Source: Helianthus annuus
Lineage: Eukaryota > Streptophyta > Magnoliopsida > Asterales > Asteraceae
Assembly (NCBI RefSeq): GCF_002127325.2
Contig: NC_035448.2
Coordinates: forward strand, 5,451,220 to 5,515,219
Direction of reading: 5' to 3'
DNA length: 64,000 bases
A program made the position numbers and the translations under genes. The notes beneath the pieces are model-generated. The model was given only the letters and a program-made list of their open reading frames with translations. It was not told the DNA's origin and ran no database searches. Positions 1-11,083 of the stretch are shown here, in pieces; position 1 is the stretch's first letter; each line of letters starts with the position of its first letter.

Positions 1-339
1 GAGTTCAAAGAAATATTTCAGGTATAAACGATATTTGATTATATTTTACTAACTCATCAAAACAAGTTTGATTAGTCTTGTAGATGAAGGAATGTAACAA
101 AACATAGTCGTGAACATTTGATATTTTTTGGAATGAGACACCTAAAGTCTCGCTAGAAGATTACACAACATTGCTCTACATAAAAGATTGCACATTAAAG
201 GATCAAGCGACAAATCATTGGCTTGTAGAACTTTCAAGGAAGATGGACTGACATCAGGACACATGTTAAAATGAGGGGAGACTTATTCAAGTTGCACTCT
301 TTTTCCCTCACTAAGTTTTGTCCCATTTGGGTTTTCTTA

Positions 340-531
340 GGGCATGTTTGGGTAAGCTTTTTGAAACAACTTATTGACTTATTGGCTTTTTGAAAAGTCA
401 TAAGCTCTAAAATGATGTTTGGCAAAAAGGGTATATGTGAGGGGGAAAAGCCAATAAGTCAATAAGTCACAAAATCCTGACTTTTCCAATAAGTCAATAA
501 GTTGTTTCAATAAGCTTACCCAAACATGCCC
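340..531. mobile_element. Tourist-like PIF/Harbinger MITE
   Basis: This 192-bp element has long terminal inverted repeats beginning GGGCATGTTTGGGTAAGC and is flanked on both sides by the 3-bp duplication TTA (337-339 and 532-534). TIR sequence, length and TTA target fit the PIF/Harbinger (Tourist) class. It sits inside the copia 3' region and so is younger than it. It has no coding capacity. Confidence 0.9.
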
Positions 532-705
532 TTAGTAAGGTTTTTAATGAGGCAACACACATGATCCAGAAGTAGTATCATGAGAAGAAAATACGCGCTG
601 CACTCTTTTTCCCTTAGTTGAGGTTTTGTCCCACTGGGTTTTTCCTAGCAAGGTTTTTAACGAGGCAGCAACTTAAAGCGTATTAAGTTGATAACCAAGG
701 GGGAG

Positions 706-899
706 TGTTATAAATATTATTATATTATTATGGTTATTAACTCCTAGAATAGACTGACTTCTTCTCCAAGTTTTCTTCTGCTATATATACTACCTTGTAT
801 CTCTTATATTAGACACATCTATCAATGAAATATCAGTCTGTTTCTCCCTACATCTCTTTCTCTTATTGTTTGTTTTTAGGCTAGTAGGTCGTTGTTACA
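706..899 (+). repeat. Putative copia 3' LTR (TGTTATAAAT...GTTGTTACA)
   Basis: The segment starts TGTTATAAAT directly after a polypurine tract and ends GTTACA, giving TG...CA borders over 194 bp. The partner LTR is not in the window, so the 3' border is inferred. Confidence 0.5.
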
Positions 900-1688
900 C
901 CACAAATATAAATATAAAATAAAACAAACAATTGTATTTAGTAAAATCTTATTTATAAGGTAAATTTTAAACAAAATATAATGAAGACAAGTCTTACCTC
1001 TATAAGTTACTTTTAATGAAAAAGGTGTAGGTAAACATTATTTATTATTTATACTAGTTTCAAGTATTTTTGTTAAATTCTATATATGATTAATTATTGA
1101 TCGTGTTGGGAATAATATAGTAAGTGCGAGATGTAGCTCAAGATAAGATGCATTTGTGTATGCATTATTTATCATGTATAAATAGAAAAAAAAAAAAAGT
1201 CATTGCAATTTTACATGCGTGTTTACTTCTTCAATCTTGATGAACTCAGATAAATATAATATAAATTACATGTTTGTTTACTTCTTCAATCTTAATGAAA
1301 TAAGACAGGTAAATATAATATAAAATATATGCTTTCCTTTTTCATATGCGTCACAAAATATGGTAGGTACAAGAAAATGCACCAGGCGTATTCCGATATT
1401 TTGTTTTGCATTTCTGTATGTCGCTTTCATTGGTTATTCTTTGAATTATTCTACCAAAAACGTCACTGACAAGGACTAACATTACTAATTTTTAATTGTT
1501 ATGTTGTCTCCAACGACAAAGACTAACATTACTAATTTTTAATTGTTATATTGTCTCCAACAACTCATATGCATAATGGACATTCAACTACAATTGCTAG
1601 GTGGTTATGACTCTCATGATCACCATGATCCTTCACAAAAGCACCACATCATCCATCTTTAATCCATCATTCAAAATCACTACCCTAA
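900..1688. other. AT-rich intergenic DNA with two short tandem duplications
   Basis: No credible ORF is present. Two local duplications are visible. A unit of about 60 bp (tttacttcttcaatctt..atgaa) repeats at about 1205-1262 and 1263-1325. A unit of about 48 bp (gactaacattactaattttt) repeats at about 1470-1561. A 12-bp poly-A run lies near 1187. Confidence 0.6.
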
Positions 1689-1883
1689 GGGTGTGGTCAT
1701 GAACCAAACCACTATCCCCTTTATCTTTTTAATTTATTTTTGTCTTAAAATTATCAAATGAGAGGGTCGTGGTAATCGTGGTTTAATCCATGAGAACACC
1801 ATCAATCAAGGAGGGGGATGGTGTACCATTTAATTAATGGTCCTATGTGGAAATAATGTTCCAATCCATGACCCCCACACCCC
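1689..1883. mobile_element. Probable MITE, PIF/Harbinger-like
   Basis: The left end (GGGTGTGGTCATGAACC) is an imperfect inverted match to the right end (read inward GGGGTGTGGGGGTCATGG). A TAA precedes the left end, but ATA follows the right end, so the target duplication is imperfect. The ends resemble those of the MITE at 18618. Confidence 0.5.
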
Positions 1884-2204
1884 ATATTATCACAGGTTAA
1901 GGATCCTGTAAAAAAGGACAAGTTTGTAAGACGTGTAACACACCCTTAGATCTAATTTTTAATGACTGAGATCACAATGGCAAAAATGTAAATTGTATTT
2001 TAATTTTTATGACTTATTTGACTTGATAGGAGTATAAGTGACAATAAACATAATTTAAATTAAGAAACTATATCGGTTACATCATATTTCAAACCCTAGA
2101 CGTCCTTCTAACAACATCAACGTCTTTTTTCTTCGATGATTTCCTCATCTCCTAATTGTTTATTGCTTGATTGTGCTTCGGTACAAAACACCATGTGTTC
2201 ACGC

Positions 2205-2665
2205 AAGTGTTTCTTATTTGATATCTGGAAGAAATTTAAGATTCAAGGCATGGTGTTTAATATCTAGAAACATTGTATGGTGATTCAAGTCATGGTGTTT
2301 TAACTTCTGGAATTGTATTGTGATTCAAGCCATGGTGTTTTAACATTTAGAGTAATTGTATTGCTATTCGAGTTATGGTGTTTTAACATCTGAAAGAACA
2401 ATAATAAGATTCAAGCGCGGTGTTTTAAACAACAGGAAACATTGTATTTGTGATTTAAGACATGGTGTTTTAACATTTGGAACGCAGGTTGTAAAAACAC
2501 CATGGATTGATCTACGAATTAATTTAAAACACCATGTTATGTTATGAATGTATTCTGATGTTTGTGAATGATGGAAAACACCATACGCGATTAAAACATT
2601 CTGGAACGAATGTTGTAAAAACATCATGAATTGAACTATGAATTTATTTAAAACACCATGTTATG
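2205..2665. repeat. 42-bp minisatellite followed by inverted units
   Basis: The motif atggtgtttt(aa) recurs at about 2250, 2292, 2332, 2375, 2417 and 2462, a period of 40-45 bp. From about 2494 to 2660 the reverse complement (aaaacaccat) recurs five times. The array is therefore head-to-tail and then inverted. ORFs of 63 and 84 codons across it are repeat by-products. A 37-A run follows at 2694-2730. Confidence 0.75.
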
Positions 2666-2692
2666 AACATTTTCTGATTTTGTGAATGATGC

Positions 2693-2730
<38 letters not shown>

Positions 2731-2731
<1 letters not shown>

Positions 2732-3301
2732 AAACAAACCTTGAAATAAAGTATGAATGAGGTTATGAACGGTTATCAAGCCCTTAAGTCAATGATTTTC
2801 TCTCTCCAAATTCATAACTCGAAATTCATTACCATATTTGAATTGTTGATTCATTTACAATTATACCCTTAAATCTTAATTTTAATTAATACCACATGTT
2901 CTCACTATATTCCTTCTTACACTTTTCACAAAACCACCCTTTTTAGGTCATGTGTACTCTAACATCTAGAGTGTTAACAATGACATGGCATGTTAACTAA
3001 CATTGCAAACCACTCCCTTTGTGTTAAAGTGCATTAAATGAGTTATGTGTTAACATGTTAACCCAATGTTAAAAGATTAAATTGATTATTATTTTCTTTT
3101 TTAGACAAAATCCAATGTTAAAGTGCATTAAATGAGTTATGTGTTAACATGTTAAACCATTTCCTTAGAGTGAGACAAAGTGAAATGAGAAAAAAAAGTT
3201 GATGTGTCACTTAGGTGGAGTTAAGTTAGGTTAAAGTATACCCAAAGGCCTTACATTAACCTCGTTTATCACATATAATAATAAATTTGTTCTACTTAAT
3301 G
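2731..3301. other. AT-rich intergenic DNA with a 40-bp direct repeat
   Basis: No gene is seen. A sequence beginning gttaaagtgcattaaatgag occurs at about 3023 and again at about 3117, about 95 bp apart. Confidence 0.5.
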
Positions 3302-3455
3302 CAAGGGCGGATCTAGGCCACTTTTATGGGTTCCCAGGAACCCCTTCGGTTTAGAAAAAACGAGAAAAATTAGTGAAAATCTCGTATGATTTGGAAAAAA
3401 ATAGTGAGAATCTATCAAAAGGAACCCAATGAAAAAAGTTTTTGATCTGCCACTG
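3302..3455. mobile_element. hAT-type MITE (154 bp)
   Basis: The element begins CAAGGGCGGATC and ends with the inverted counterpart of CAGTGGCAGATC. An exact 8-bp duplication ACTTAATG flanks it (3294-3301 and 3456-3463), as expected of hAT elements. Its ends match those of the 17207-17517 MITE. Confidence 0.85.
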
Positions 3456-3500
3456 ACTTAATGGGTGAGGAATGCCCATTATCCGTTTTTAGTAAGATAA

Positions 3501-3501
3501 A

Positions 3502-3580
<79 letters not shown>
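3501..3580. repeat. AAAT/AAT microsatellite
   Basis: A short (aaat)n run passes into a long (aat)n run with one interruption. The apparent poly-tyrosine ORF on the minus strand is only this microsatellite read in frame. Confidence 0.9.
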
Positions 3581-3581
<1 letters not shown>

Positions 3582-3589
3582 CCTTGGGT

Positions 3590-4265
3590 AATGCCTTACA
3601 ACTTCCCAAGTCATCATATGGCTAAACAACGTGTCGTTATTTTCTTTTCTAAACGATATTGGTAATTAGCCATATTCAATAGATCGACTTTGTTCGTACC
3701 ATTTCTTCTTTAACAGTAGACGAGTAGATGACACGAATTCTCATCATGTTCCATTTCAAATCCCTCCATTTAGAGTTAAGTTGATAGTGTGTATGATATT
3801 TTTCAGGTTGTATTGCGATGTGAAAATAATGCAAAACACGTCGACATAAATCATAATGGATTATCAACCATCATGTTTCGTTTCCAAGTTCATCATGTTC
3901 CGTTTCAAATCCCTGCGCTTAGATTATTAACCATTACATAATGGAAATCGTTAATATATATATAACTTGCATCACTATCCTTTGAAATATTGATCCAAGC
4001 ACGTATTAAAGTTGCTTCCTCGATCATAGTCCATGCTAAATGATTCAGGTTAAAACCTTGAGATTGTTTGGATCTAAACAATATTTAGAGAGATTGGATA
4101 AGATAGAAAAAAATAATCATCGCAGAGCGCACGGTGACGCAGTGTTCCCCTTCGCCTCGCAAGCCACATAGACTTTCCACAAGCTCTACCACAAGTATAA
4201 CACATGCCATAATAGAGAACCATTATATTTTCATTATTGAGTTAAACAAACAACGTATTGCTTAA
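3590..4265. other. Intergenic DNA, nothing recognised
   Basis: No ORF, RNA gene or terminal-repeat structure stood out. A short phrase (catcatgttccgtttcaaatccct) occurs twice, near 3742 (one base different) and near 3892. Confidence 0.4.
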
Positions 4266-4269
4266 GCTA

Positions 4270-4470
4270 CCGTAACCAATTTGAAAACATACACTCCCCA
4301 CCCAGTGGTCCTCAATTTAAATAAATGCAAGTGATAGCTTGGTAGGTACAATAATCTCATTAACAACACCAGAAAAGTTAAGCCAAATAGTGAGTATCTT
4401 GGTAAAAAATCAACCAACAAAAATGTCCATAAATCTTTTAAAAAACCAAAACCCAATCTTGTTAATCTTT
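4270..4470 (+). promoter_or_regulatory. Diverged duplicate of the transporter upstream region, distal half
   Basis: This stretch aligns by eye with 7045-7200, the DNA just upstream of the transporter. Shared blocks include ATTTGAAAACAT, GGTAGGTA and AATGTCCAYAAATCTTT in the same order. The match resumes at 6327 after an inserted element. No coding sequence accompanies this copy, so it is a promoter-only duplicate. Any regulatory role is unproven. Confidence 0.65.
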
Positions 4471-6326
4471 GGGTGTGCGGTTCGGTTCGGTTCGGTTCAG
4501 TTTTTGGGTAAAATCAAAACCAAAACCAAAATGTCGGTTTTTTGGCTTTTTAAAATCGTTCGATTTCGGTTTTTTCGGTTTTTATGTCGGTTTGGTTTTT
4601 CGGTTATTTCGGTTTTTAGAACAAAAATATGTAAGATTCAAAAAAATATAAAGTATAATTTAAAATATAAGAATCTTTATTATAGGTTTACATTTAAGTT
4701 ATGATAGTTAACTTATTTAATTAATATTGTTTACATTAACCTAACCTTCTAATATATTTTTATGTTTCTCGAAAGTTTTATTAAGACACTAGTATTAAGC
4801 CCCTGCGTTGCAGCGGTTGTCATAAAATTGTGTTAAGTAGTAACAATACTATACCATTGTCAGCGACCACCAACACCGAAAAAACTTGTAAAAATAAAAT
4901 AAATAAAAATGGGAAATAAATAACGCCGAGTGAAAGACAAACGTAAAATCTTTGAATCACGCACGCTCGTTGCTGAGAAATTAAACCGAAACATAAAACA
5001 TAGAAAAAAATAACTAAGTCCATCCAGGACCTGCGTGTTGGACGAACTTGTCTAACGCAGAAAAATAAATGTGACGTTACGGGCAATCAAACAGGAAAAA
5101 AATATATGAAAAAATGTTGAACCCCACACGCACGTTGAGGTGCTTTAACTAACAAAATTTAGAACGAAACGAAAAACTTGGAAAAACTGAAAAGTATGGT
5201 GGACCAAAATTGAAAATAAAAAAGAGTTAGGATTAAATTACAAAAGATGAAAAACTTTGGGTTAAAAGTAAAAAACCAAATGGTCTAAATTGTAAAACCG
5301 TTGCAGCGGTTGTAATAAAACTGTGTTAAGTAGTAGCAATACTATACCATTGTCAGCGACCACCAACACCGGAAAAGCTCGTAAAAACAAAATAAATAAA
5401 AACGGGAAAAAAATAACACCGAGCGAAAAGCAGACGTAAAATCTTTGAATCATGCACGCTCGTTGATAAGAAATTAAACCGAAACGTAAAACATAGAAAA
5501 AAATAACTAAGTCCATCCAGGACCCGCGTGTTGGACGAACTTGTCAAACGCAAAAAATAGATGTGACGCGACGGACCAATCAAACGAGAAAAAAATATAC
5601 GAAAAAATGTTGAACCCCACGCACGTTTCGGTGCGTTAACTCACAAAATTTAGAACGAAACGAAAAACTTGGGAAAGATGAAAAGTATGGAGAACCAAAA
5701 TTGAAAATAAAAAAAAGTTGTGATAAATTGCAAAAGATGAAAAATTTTGGGTTAAAATTAAAAAACAAAGGGTCTAAATTGTAAAATCGAAGTTATTTAT
5801 TAATTTTAGATAAAGATAAGGATAAAAGTAAGTGATATGTATATATTGGTTATTAATTAATATTAATATTAAAAGAAATTATTAAATAAATTTAAATAAA
5901 ATTTTTGAGGTTGAAGGAGAGAATGCCATGTGGCATTGTTTGGACTCTTTTATTATAAGTTAGATTTTCTTTTATAATAATTTGAAGATCATTTAATTTT
6001 TATATAAAATTTTGTTATTTCTTGTAGGCAATAAATAGATCACTTCAATTATAAATAAACATGTAATGTTTTTATTATAAATACTTAACATTTAAGAATA
6101 AAATTAATATTTTTTACTAGCATTGGGTTAAATATTTAAACAACTAAACTTAAACTTGAAAATATATGGATTGTAACTTATCGGTTCGGTTCGGTTTTCT
6201 TCGGTTATTGAAAATGGTTATCCAAAAACTGAACCGAAATTTTCGGTTATTAAAAATCTGAAAACCGAACCGTCGGTTTTTGTTTCGGTTCGGTTTTGTC
6301 GGTTATTTCGGTTTTCTGCTCACCCC
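4471..6326. mobile_element. Non-autonomous hAT-like element, 1.86 kb
   Basis: Both ends are rich in cggttcggtt/aaaccgaacc repeats in inverted orientation and terminate GGGTGTGC... and ...GCTCACCCC. Flanking octamers taatcttt (4463-4470) and ttatcttt (6327-6334) match at 7 of 8 positions, fitting an hAT-type duplication. No transposase is visible. The middle carries another repeat, 4807-5790. The insertion split the duplicated upstream region. Confidence 0.7.
4807..5790. repeat. Tandem pair of ~490-bp repeats inside the hAT-like element
   Basis: The sequence starting cgttgcagcggttgt at about 4807 starts again at about 5297. Both units run through accattgtcagcgaccacca, a segment encoding a spurious minus-strand ORF and a gttgaacccca block. 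The copies differ by scattered substitutions and small indels. The preceding actagtattaagcccctgcg resembles the start of a widespread plant repeat, so this may be a nested element. The minus-strand ORFs of 62-88 codons are repeat by-products. Confidence 0.75.
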
Positions 6327-6425
6327 TTATCTTTCCACACATCCCACATAAATTCCAACCCTTTTCCCATTTACACTCACAATAATCTCATCCCAAATCA
6401 TCTAAATTCCAAATTTCACGTTAGA
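6327..6425 (+). promoter_or_regulatory. Diverged duplicate of the transporter upstream region, proximal half
   Basis: Continues the 4270-4470 duplicate beyond the hAT-like insertion. CACATCCCACATAAA and CTCACAATAATCTCATC are shared with 7230-7290 upstream of the transporter ATG. Similarity fades before any coding sequence. Confidence 0.65.
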
Positions 6426-6764
6426 AAGAATTGTCAAACCGAACTATAAACCAAACCATTTGGATCACAAACCGACAAAAGCAACCACACCACTACATTC
6501 AATCATTGAACTAGATATAAGCAAATGGTACCCAATACCGAAATCAAGCCGGTACCATACCAAGCCATTTTCTGTACCAATTCGGTACTCACTTTTTGTA
6601 TTTTCAGGACCCGCACTTTCAATTCGGTAACAATATTTTTGATTGATCCATCTTCGACTACCGTATCGGTACCGAATTACCGATACCCATTTTTTGCAAT
6701 TTGCAGAACTAGTGTACCGAACTCATCCCTAGTTTTAACGGTTTTCAAACACTCAGTTACCAAA
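6426..6764. repeat. Repeat-rich spacer with ggtacc/tcggtac motifs
   Basis: Between about 6520 and 6740 the sequence is dense in inverted ggtaccgaatt/aattcggtac motifs and ends actcatccctagt, resembling the termini of non-autonomous hAT elements. I could not fix borders or a target duplication. The 84-codon ORF here is not credible. Confidence 0.4.
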
Positions 6765-7035
6765 GTGTCTTTGGCCTAGCGATATCTGAGTATAAAACGA
6801 CACCCTTTTCCAAAAGGTTAAAGGTTTGAGTCTCGCAGTAAACAATGATCTAGTAAACGATTTCTGATCCCTCCGGGTTTTATCAGTTCTTCATTGTCGT
6901 GTCCTCGGGCGAGTGAAGGGTCGGGTTTTCCCCGGAACTGGTGGCTTGGTGGGCGAGAGGCTTTGTGCGTGCAGGTTGGGCCGCCGTGGTGGCTTGGTAC
7001 CCGAAGTTGCTTAAGTTGGAGGTTAAAAAAAAAAA
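6765..7035 (+). mobile_element. tRNA-derived SINE
   Basis: An A-box-like TGGCCTAGCGATA (6772-6784) and B-box-like GGTTTGAGTCT (6823-6833) lie 51 bp apart, as in an internal pol III promoter. The body ends in an 11-base A tail (7025-7035). The 22-bp body motif at about 6923-6944 recurs in the SINE at 51004, so both probably belong to one family. No clear target duplication was found. Confidence 0.65.
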
Positions 7036-7044
7036 GTAAACGAT

Positions 7045-7357
7045 TTGAAAACATGACCACTAAATGGTCCCACTATTTTAATCCAAGTGGTAGGTAGAAT
7101 AACTAAATAAGCCCAGCAGAAATCGAAAAGTTTGAACCAAAGACTGTCCTTTGTTCAAAAATCAAACCACAAAATGTCCACAAATCTTTCCAAAACTTGT
7201 TAAATGTTCCCACAAACAACACTTTCCACACACATCCCACATAAACCCCACCCATTTCCCCTTTCCCCCTCACAATAATCTCATCACAAACCAACAAAAT
7301 TCTCCATTTTTCACAATTTGTCACAAAATTTAAGTAAAACCCATCTGGGTCAGAGTG
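7045..7357 (+). promoter_or_regulatory. Transporter upstream region and probable 5' UTR
   Basis: This 310-bp stretch precedes the transporter start codon. It is rich in CA and pyrimidine tracts (cccacataaaccccaccc, tttccccttt), common near plant transcription starts; no clear TATA box is seen. A diverged copy lies at 4270-4470 plus 6327-6425. Confidence 0.5.
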
Positions 7358-7764
7358 ATGCCGGCCCTAAAAGCCGGTAGCCGGCCACCGTGGGTGGGTC
7401 TTGCAGCCGCCGTGTGGGTCCAGATCGCCTCCGGAAACGCCTACTCTTTTCCTCTGTATTCACACGCTTTAAAGGTTGTAATGGGTCTTTCTCAACAACA
7501 GCTTACAATTCTTGGTGTTGCTAATGATTTGGGGGAAAATGTTGGTATTTTACCAGGGATTGCTTCTAATAAATACCCACCTTGGGTTGTTCTTTTGGTC
7601 GGTGTTCTTGCTTCTTTCTTTGGCTATGGTGTCATCTGGCTTGCTGTTAGTCAGACTGTTCATAACATGCCTTATTGGGTTGTAAGTTTTCTTTTTTTTT
7701 GTTCAAAAGTTTTGATCTTTTTGCATGCCCATGTTATTGTTATCTTCAGAGTATGATCCTGACT

Positions 7765-7828
<64 letters not shown>

Positions 7829-10817
7829 AAAAGATTTAATTTTTTTCATACCCATGTTGTTTCTAGAGTATAATCATGAGGTTGAAGATGTTAATATGTT
7901 GTATATATGTGTCTTGACTTTGTGTATAATTGGGATAGCTGTTATTATTGACTGTTTATGGGTTTAGGGTTTATTTAGTTATCAGGAATTGGGTGGTTGT
8001 TTTTCTGTATTTTACTGTATTTATGACTCAAAAATTTGCACAATCTTGATTGGTTTCTTTGAGGCAGATCACAACTGAAACTTTTGAGTTACTGTTGTAA
8101 GAATCGCTAGGCGCTAGTCGGGCGGTGGGGTACCGACTAGCGATTGATCGGGATTAAGAGGGATTAATCAGATCGAGATTTTTATATGTAATTTTTAGTT
8201 ATATATACACACACACATTTTTATATGTAGTTTTCTAAAGCAGATATTTTTCAACCACTCATTGACACATTTATTTAAGTAATTGGAAGGAATTTATAAG
8301 GTTTGGTCGAAATTTGGCCGGCGTCTGTCCAAAATTTGGCCAGAATAGGACCGCCATTGACCGCCTAGTGATTAATCGGCCATTAATCGGTGAACCTCCG
8401 ATTAGTGATTAATCAGCGACTAATCGGAGACTAGTCGGGAGTTTTACAACCAATTGAGTGTTTGAATGAAAAAAAGTGTTTATGCTTTAGGGTGAAATAA
8501 GTTATTTTTTGTATGCAATTTAAGGTTGCTTATTTCAGTTTGAATTCATTTATAGGTTTAGTTTCTTCAACTACAAGTAATCAAGTAGTTACCTTCTATG
8601 CAGTTAATATCGCCGATATATAGGTAATAGGTCCCCTGGTGAGATATCGGTGCAAAATATTGGTACTGATATTATCGGCGGTATTGACCTGTATATCTCC
8701 GATTTTCCCGATATCAGTACCTTTCTTCTTAGTTCTACCATCTGTCTTTCTTCTTATTGCTGCTATATGTATAAATTCTGCATGATATTAAAATTACCGA
8801 TAACCTATCTCTCAAATATCGGTCCTTGACCGTTATCCAATTTTTTACCGCATTAACTGCTTAGGTTACCGTTTAGTATTTTAGTGTAATTATAACTCCA
8901 GAATTTAAACATCTTGCAATTTTTAATTTCCTTTTCAGCTGTGGCTTGCGCTCGTTGTTGCGACTAACAGCAGTGCATGGTTAGGAACTGCCGTACTCGT
9001 TACCAACATGAGGAACTTTCCGCTCAGTCGAGGCACGGTTGCCGGTATTCTCAAAGGTTACGTCGGCTTAAGTGCCGCAGTTTTCACCGAGGTTTATACT
9101 ATGGTTCTAAAAGGATCCGCTTCTAGTTTATTACTCCTTTTCACACTCGGGATTCCCGTCATATGTTTGGTTTTAATGTACTACGTTAGACCTTGTACTC
9201 CCGCTTCCGAAGCGGACCCGTCGGAAACCGCGTATTTTCTTTTTACTCAAGGCGCTAGTGTGCTTCTTGCAGTCTTTCTTCTAACCACCACGATACTAAA
9301 AGAAGTTTTAACGCTAAGCAATGCGTTATCGTACACGTTCATCGGGATAATGGTCGTTCTTCTAATGGCGCCACTTGCGATTCCCGTTAAAATGACGTTA
9401 TTTCCGTCTAGCAAGAAGGTTAATCGGCCAGGTGGCTCTTCCAACAATTTGACCGTAACCGATCCGTTGCTGACGCAATCTACTTCGGAACCGAGTCTTA
9501 CGAATTTGAATGATCTTGAAGATATGTCGGAGGTGGATGTGCTTCTTGCTGTCGGTGAAGGAGCGGTTAAAATTAAGAAGAAAAGACGACCAAGAAGAGG
9601 TGAAGATTTTACGTTTCGTGAAGCGATTGTAAAAGCCGATTTTTGGCTTTTATGGTTGGTTAATTTTCTCGGTGTTGGTTCTGGAGTTACGGTTCTTAAT
9701 AATCTTGCCCAGATTGGAGTTTCGCTTGGGGTTAACGATACGACGACGTTGCTGAGTTTGTTTAGTTTTTGCAACTTTCTTGGTCGTCTTGGAGGCGGGG
9801 TTGTTTCAGAATACTTTGTAAGGTAAAAATTTTAAGAGTAAAATGCCATTTTCGTCCTTGAGGTTTGGCCAGTATTGCGACTTTCGTCCAAAGGTTTGTT
9901 TTTCCGCATCTGGATCCAAAAGGTTTGAAATCTTGCCATTTTCATCCGGCTCGTTAGCTCCATCCGTTTTTCTCAGTTAAGTCAGAGGTATTTCCGTCTT
10001 TTTTTGCTAACTTAAAGGGCAAGTCCGTCTTTTTTTTCACTTTATGTAAAAAGACTGCATACCCCTGAAAAAGACCGGATTGCCCTTTAAGTTCGCAAAA
10101 AAGATGGAAATATCTCGGACTTAACAGAGAAAAATGGATGGAGTTAACGAGCCGGATGACAATGGCAATATTTTAAACCTTTTGGATCCAGATGCGGAAA
10201 AACAAACCTTTGGACGAAAGTCGCAAAACTGGCCAAACCTCAGGGGATGAAAATGGCATTTTACTCAATCTTTATCATCAATATGTTACCAAAAAAGACA
10301 AACTTTGAAATTTTAACGATAACAATCCTAAAAATTTATGTGTTTTTTCAGGCTAAATACGATCCCACGCACGTTTTTGACAACGATAACACAAGTAATC
10401 ATGGTAATGACTTATCTATTATACGCATCGGCTCTCAACGGGACACTATACGTTGCAACGGCGTTTCTCGGAATCTGTTACGGAACACAGTTTGGTGTTA
10501 TGATCCCAACGTCATCCGAGCTTTTTGGATTGAAAAACTTCGGTTTAATTTTCAATTTCATGGGGCTAGGAAACCCGATCGGTGCTCTTTTATTCTCCGG
10601 GATGCTTGCGGGTTACGTGTACGATACAGCGGAAGCTAAGCAAGGCGGGTCAACATGCATGGGCCCGGATTGTTTCCGGCTCACTTTCTTCGTTCTTGCA
10701 GGTGTGTGTGGTTTAAGTGCGGTTTTGAGCTTAATATTAACCATCAGGATTAGGCCCGTTTACCAGATGCTTTATGCGGGTGGTTCGTTTCGTTTGCCAC
10801 AAAGCTCGGGTCATTGA
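7358..10817 (+). CDS. NFD4-like: Nodulin-like / NFD4-like major facilitator transporter, three exons
   Basis: The model is join(7358-7681, 8939-9822, 10352-10817), 1,674 nt or 557 residues, with GT-AG introns of 1,257 and 529 bp (phases 0 and 2). The ATG at 7358 is chosen because the in-frame GTG just before it is not a plant start. The N-terminal half matches the Nodulin-like domain (MFS relative; motifs ASGNAYSFPLYS, LGVANDLGENVG, TNMRNFPLSRG, GILKGYVGLSAA). A hydrophilic loop follows, ending in the basic stretch KIKKKRRPRRGED (about residues 319-331). The C-terminal half carries FLGRLGGG, PTSSELFGLKNFG and GNPIGALLFSG. About 12 hydrophobic segments are expected, giving a membrane transporter of unknown substrate. 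Annotated relatives are called NUCLEAR FUSION DEFECTIVE 4-like, which does not prove function. Length is normal and no disruption is seen. Confidence 0.93.
7682..8938 (+). other. Transporter intron 1, with 58-T run and MITE-like remnants
   Basis: Donor gtaagt and acceptor ttttcag are canonical. A T58 tract spans 7767-7824. Sequence on both sides of it is alike (aaaag...catgcccatgtt...agagtatgatc versus aaaag...catacccatgtt...agagtataatc), pointing to an old tandem duplication. At about 8095-8443 an imperfect inverted-repeat element (gttgtaag...cttttacaac-type ends, rich in gactagcg) is visible. At 8600-8860 cgatat/atatcggt motifs recur. Confidence 0.7.
9836..10266. mobile_element. Palindromic foldback element in transporter intron 2
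   Basis: The 431-bp sequence is a near-perfect inverted repeat. It starts GAGTAAAATGCCATTTTC and ends with the inverse; arms of about 200 bp meet near 10045. It fills most of intron 2 (9823-10351). No ORF or clear target duplication is seen. It resembles the 434-bp palindrome at 12676 in size and layout but not in exact sequence. Confidence 0.85.
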
Positions 10818-11075
10818 GGATTTCGGTTTTGTGTTACTTAATCAAGAAAAGTGTTAAGGTTTGCACGATTTTGGAAGTTGCAGCTTAACCAAACTTCAGT
10901 TTATTATGTAGTGATGATGTGTAATCAAAGAAGTATTTTCATTTGGTAGTGTTGACATATAACATGAACCTTATTTTTAAGTGTTCAATATGTTAGTTCC
11001 TTGAAACTTTGGCTGTTTAGTATACCCTGTGCATCAGGGATTGTATTGTAATTTAATATGTAGTGTTGCTTATGA
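10818..11075 (+). other. Probable 3' UTR of the transporter
   Basis: The 258 bp after the TGA are T-rich and unremarkable, and are followed directly by an hAT-type insertion. No unambiguous AATAAA was identified, so the polyadenylation site is not placed. Confidence 0.4.
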
Positions 11076-11083
11076 TTTCCGAG

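Larger units (their letters stand above)
250..899 (+). mobile_element. Ty1/copia-type retrotransposon 3' end, truncated
   Basis: The pre-LTR segment carries two diverged copies of a motif typical of copia 3' regions (cactctttttccct...ttttgtccca...aaggttttta..gaggca): one at about 294-556, split by a MITE, and one at about 601-668. A polypurine tract (accaagggggag) ends at 705 and leads into a short LTR. No gag or pol lies in the window, so the element is truncated or extends to the left. The copia assignment is from motif recall, not alignment. Confidence 0.6.

Noticed and set aside
3415..3609. Minus-strand ORF with a long tyrosine run
   Set aside because: It is the AAT microsatellite read in frame; no homology or start context supports it.
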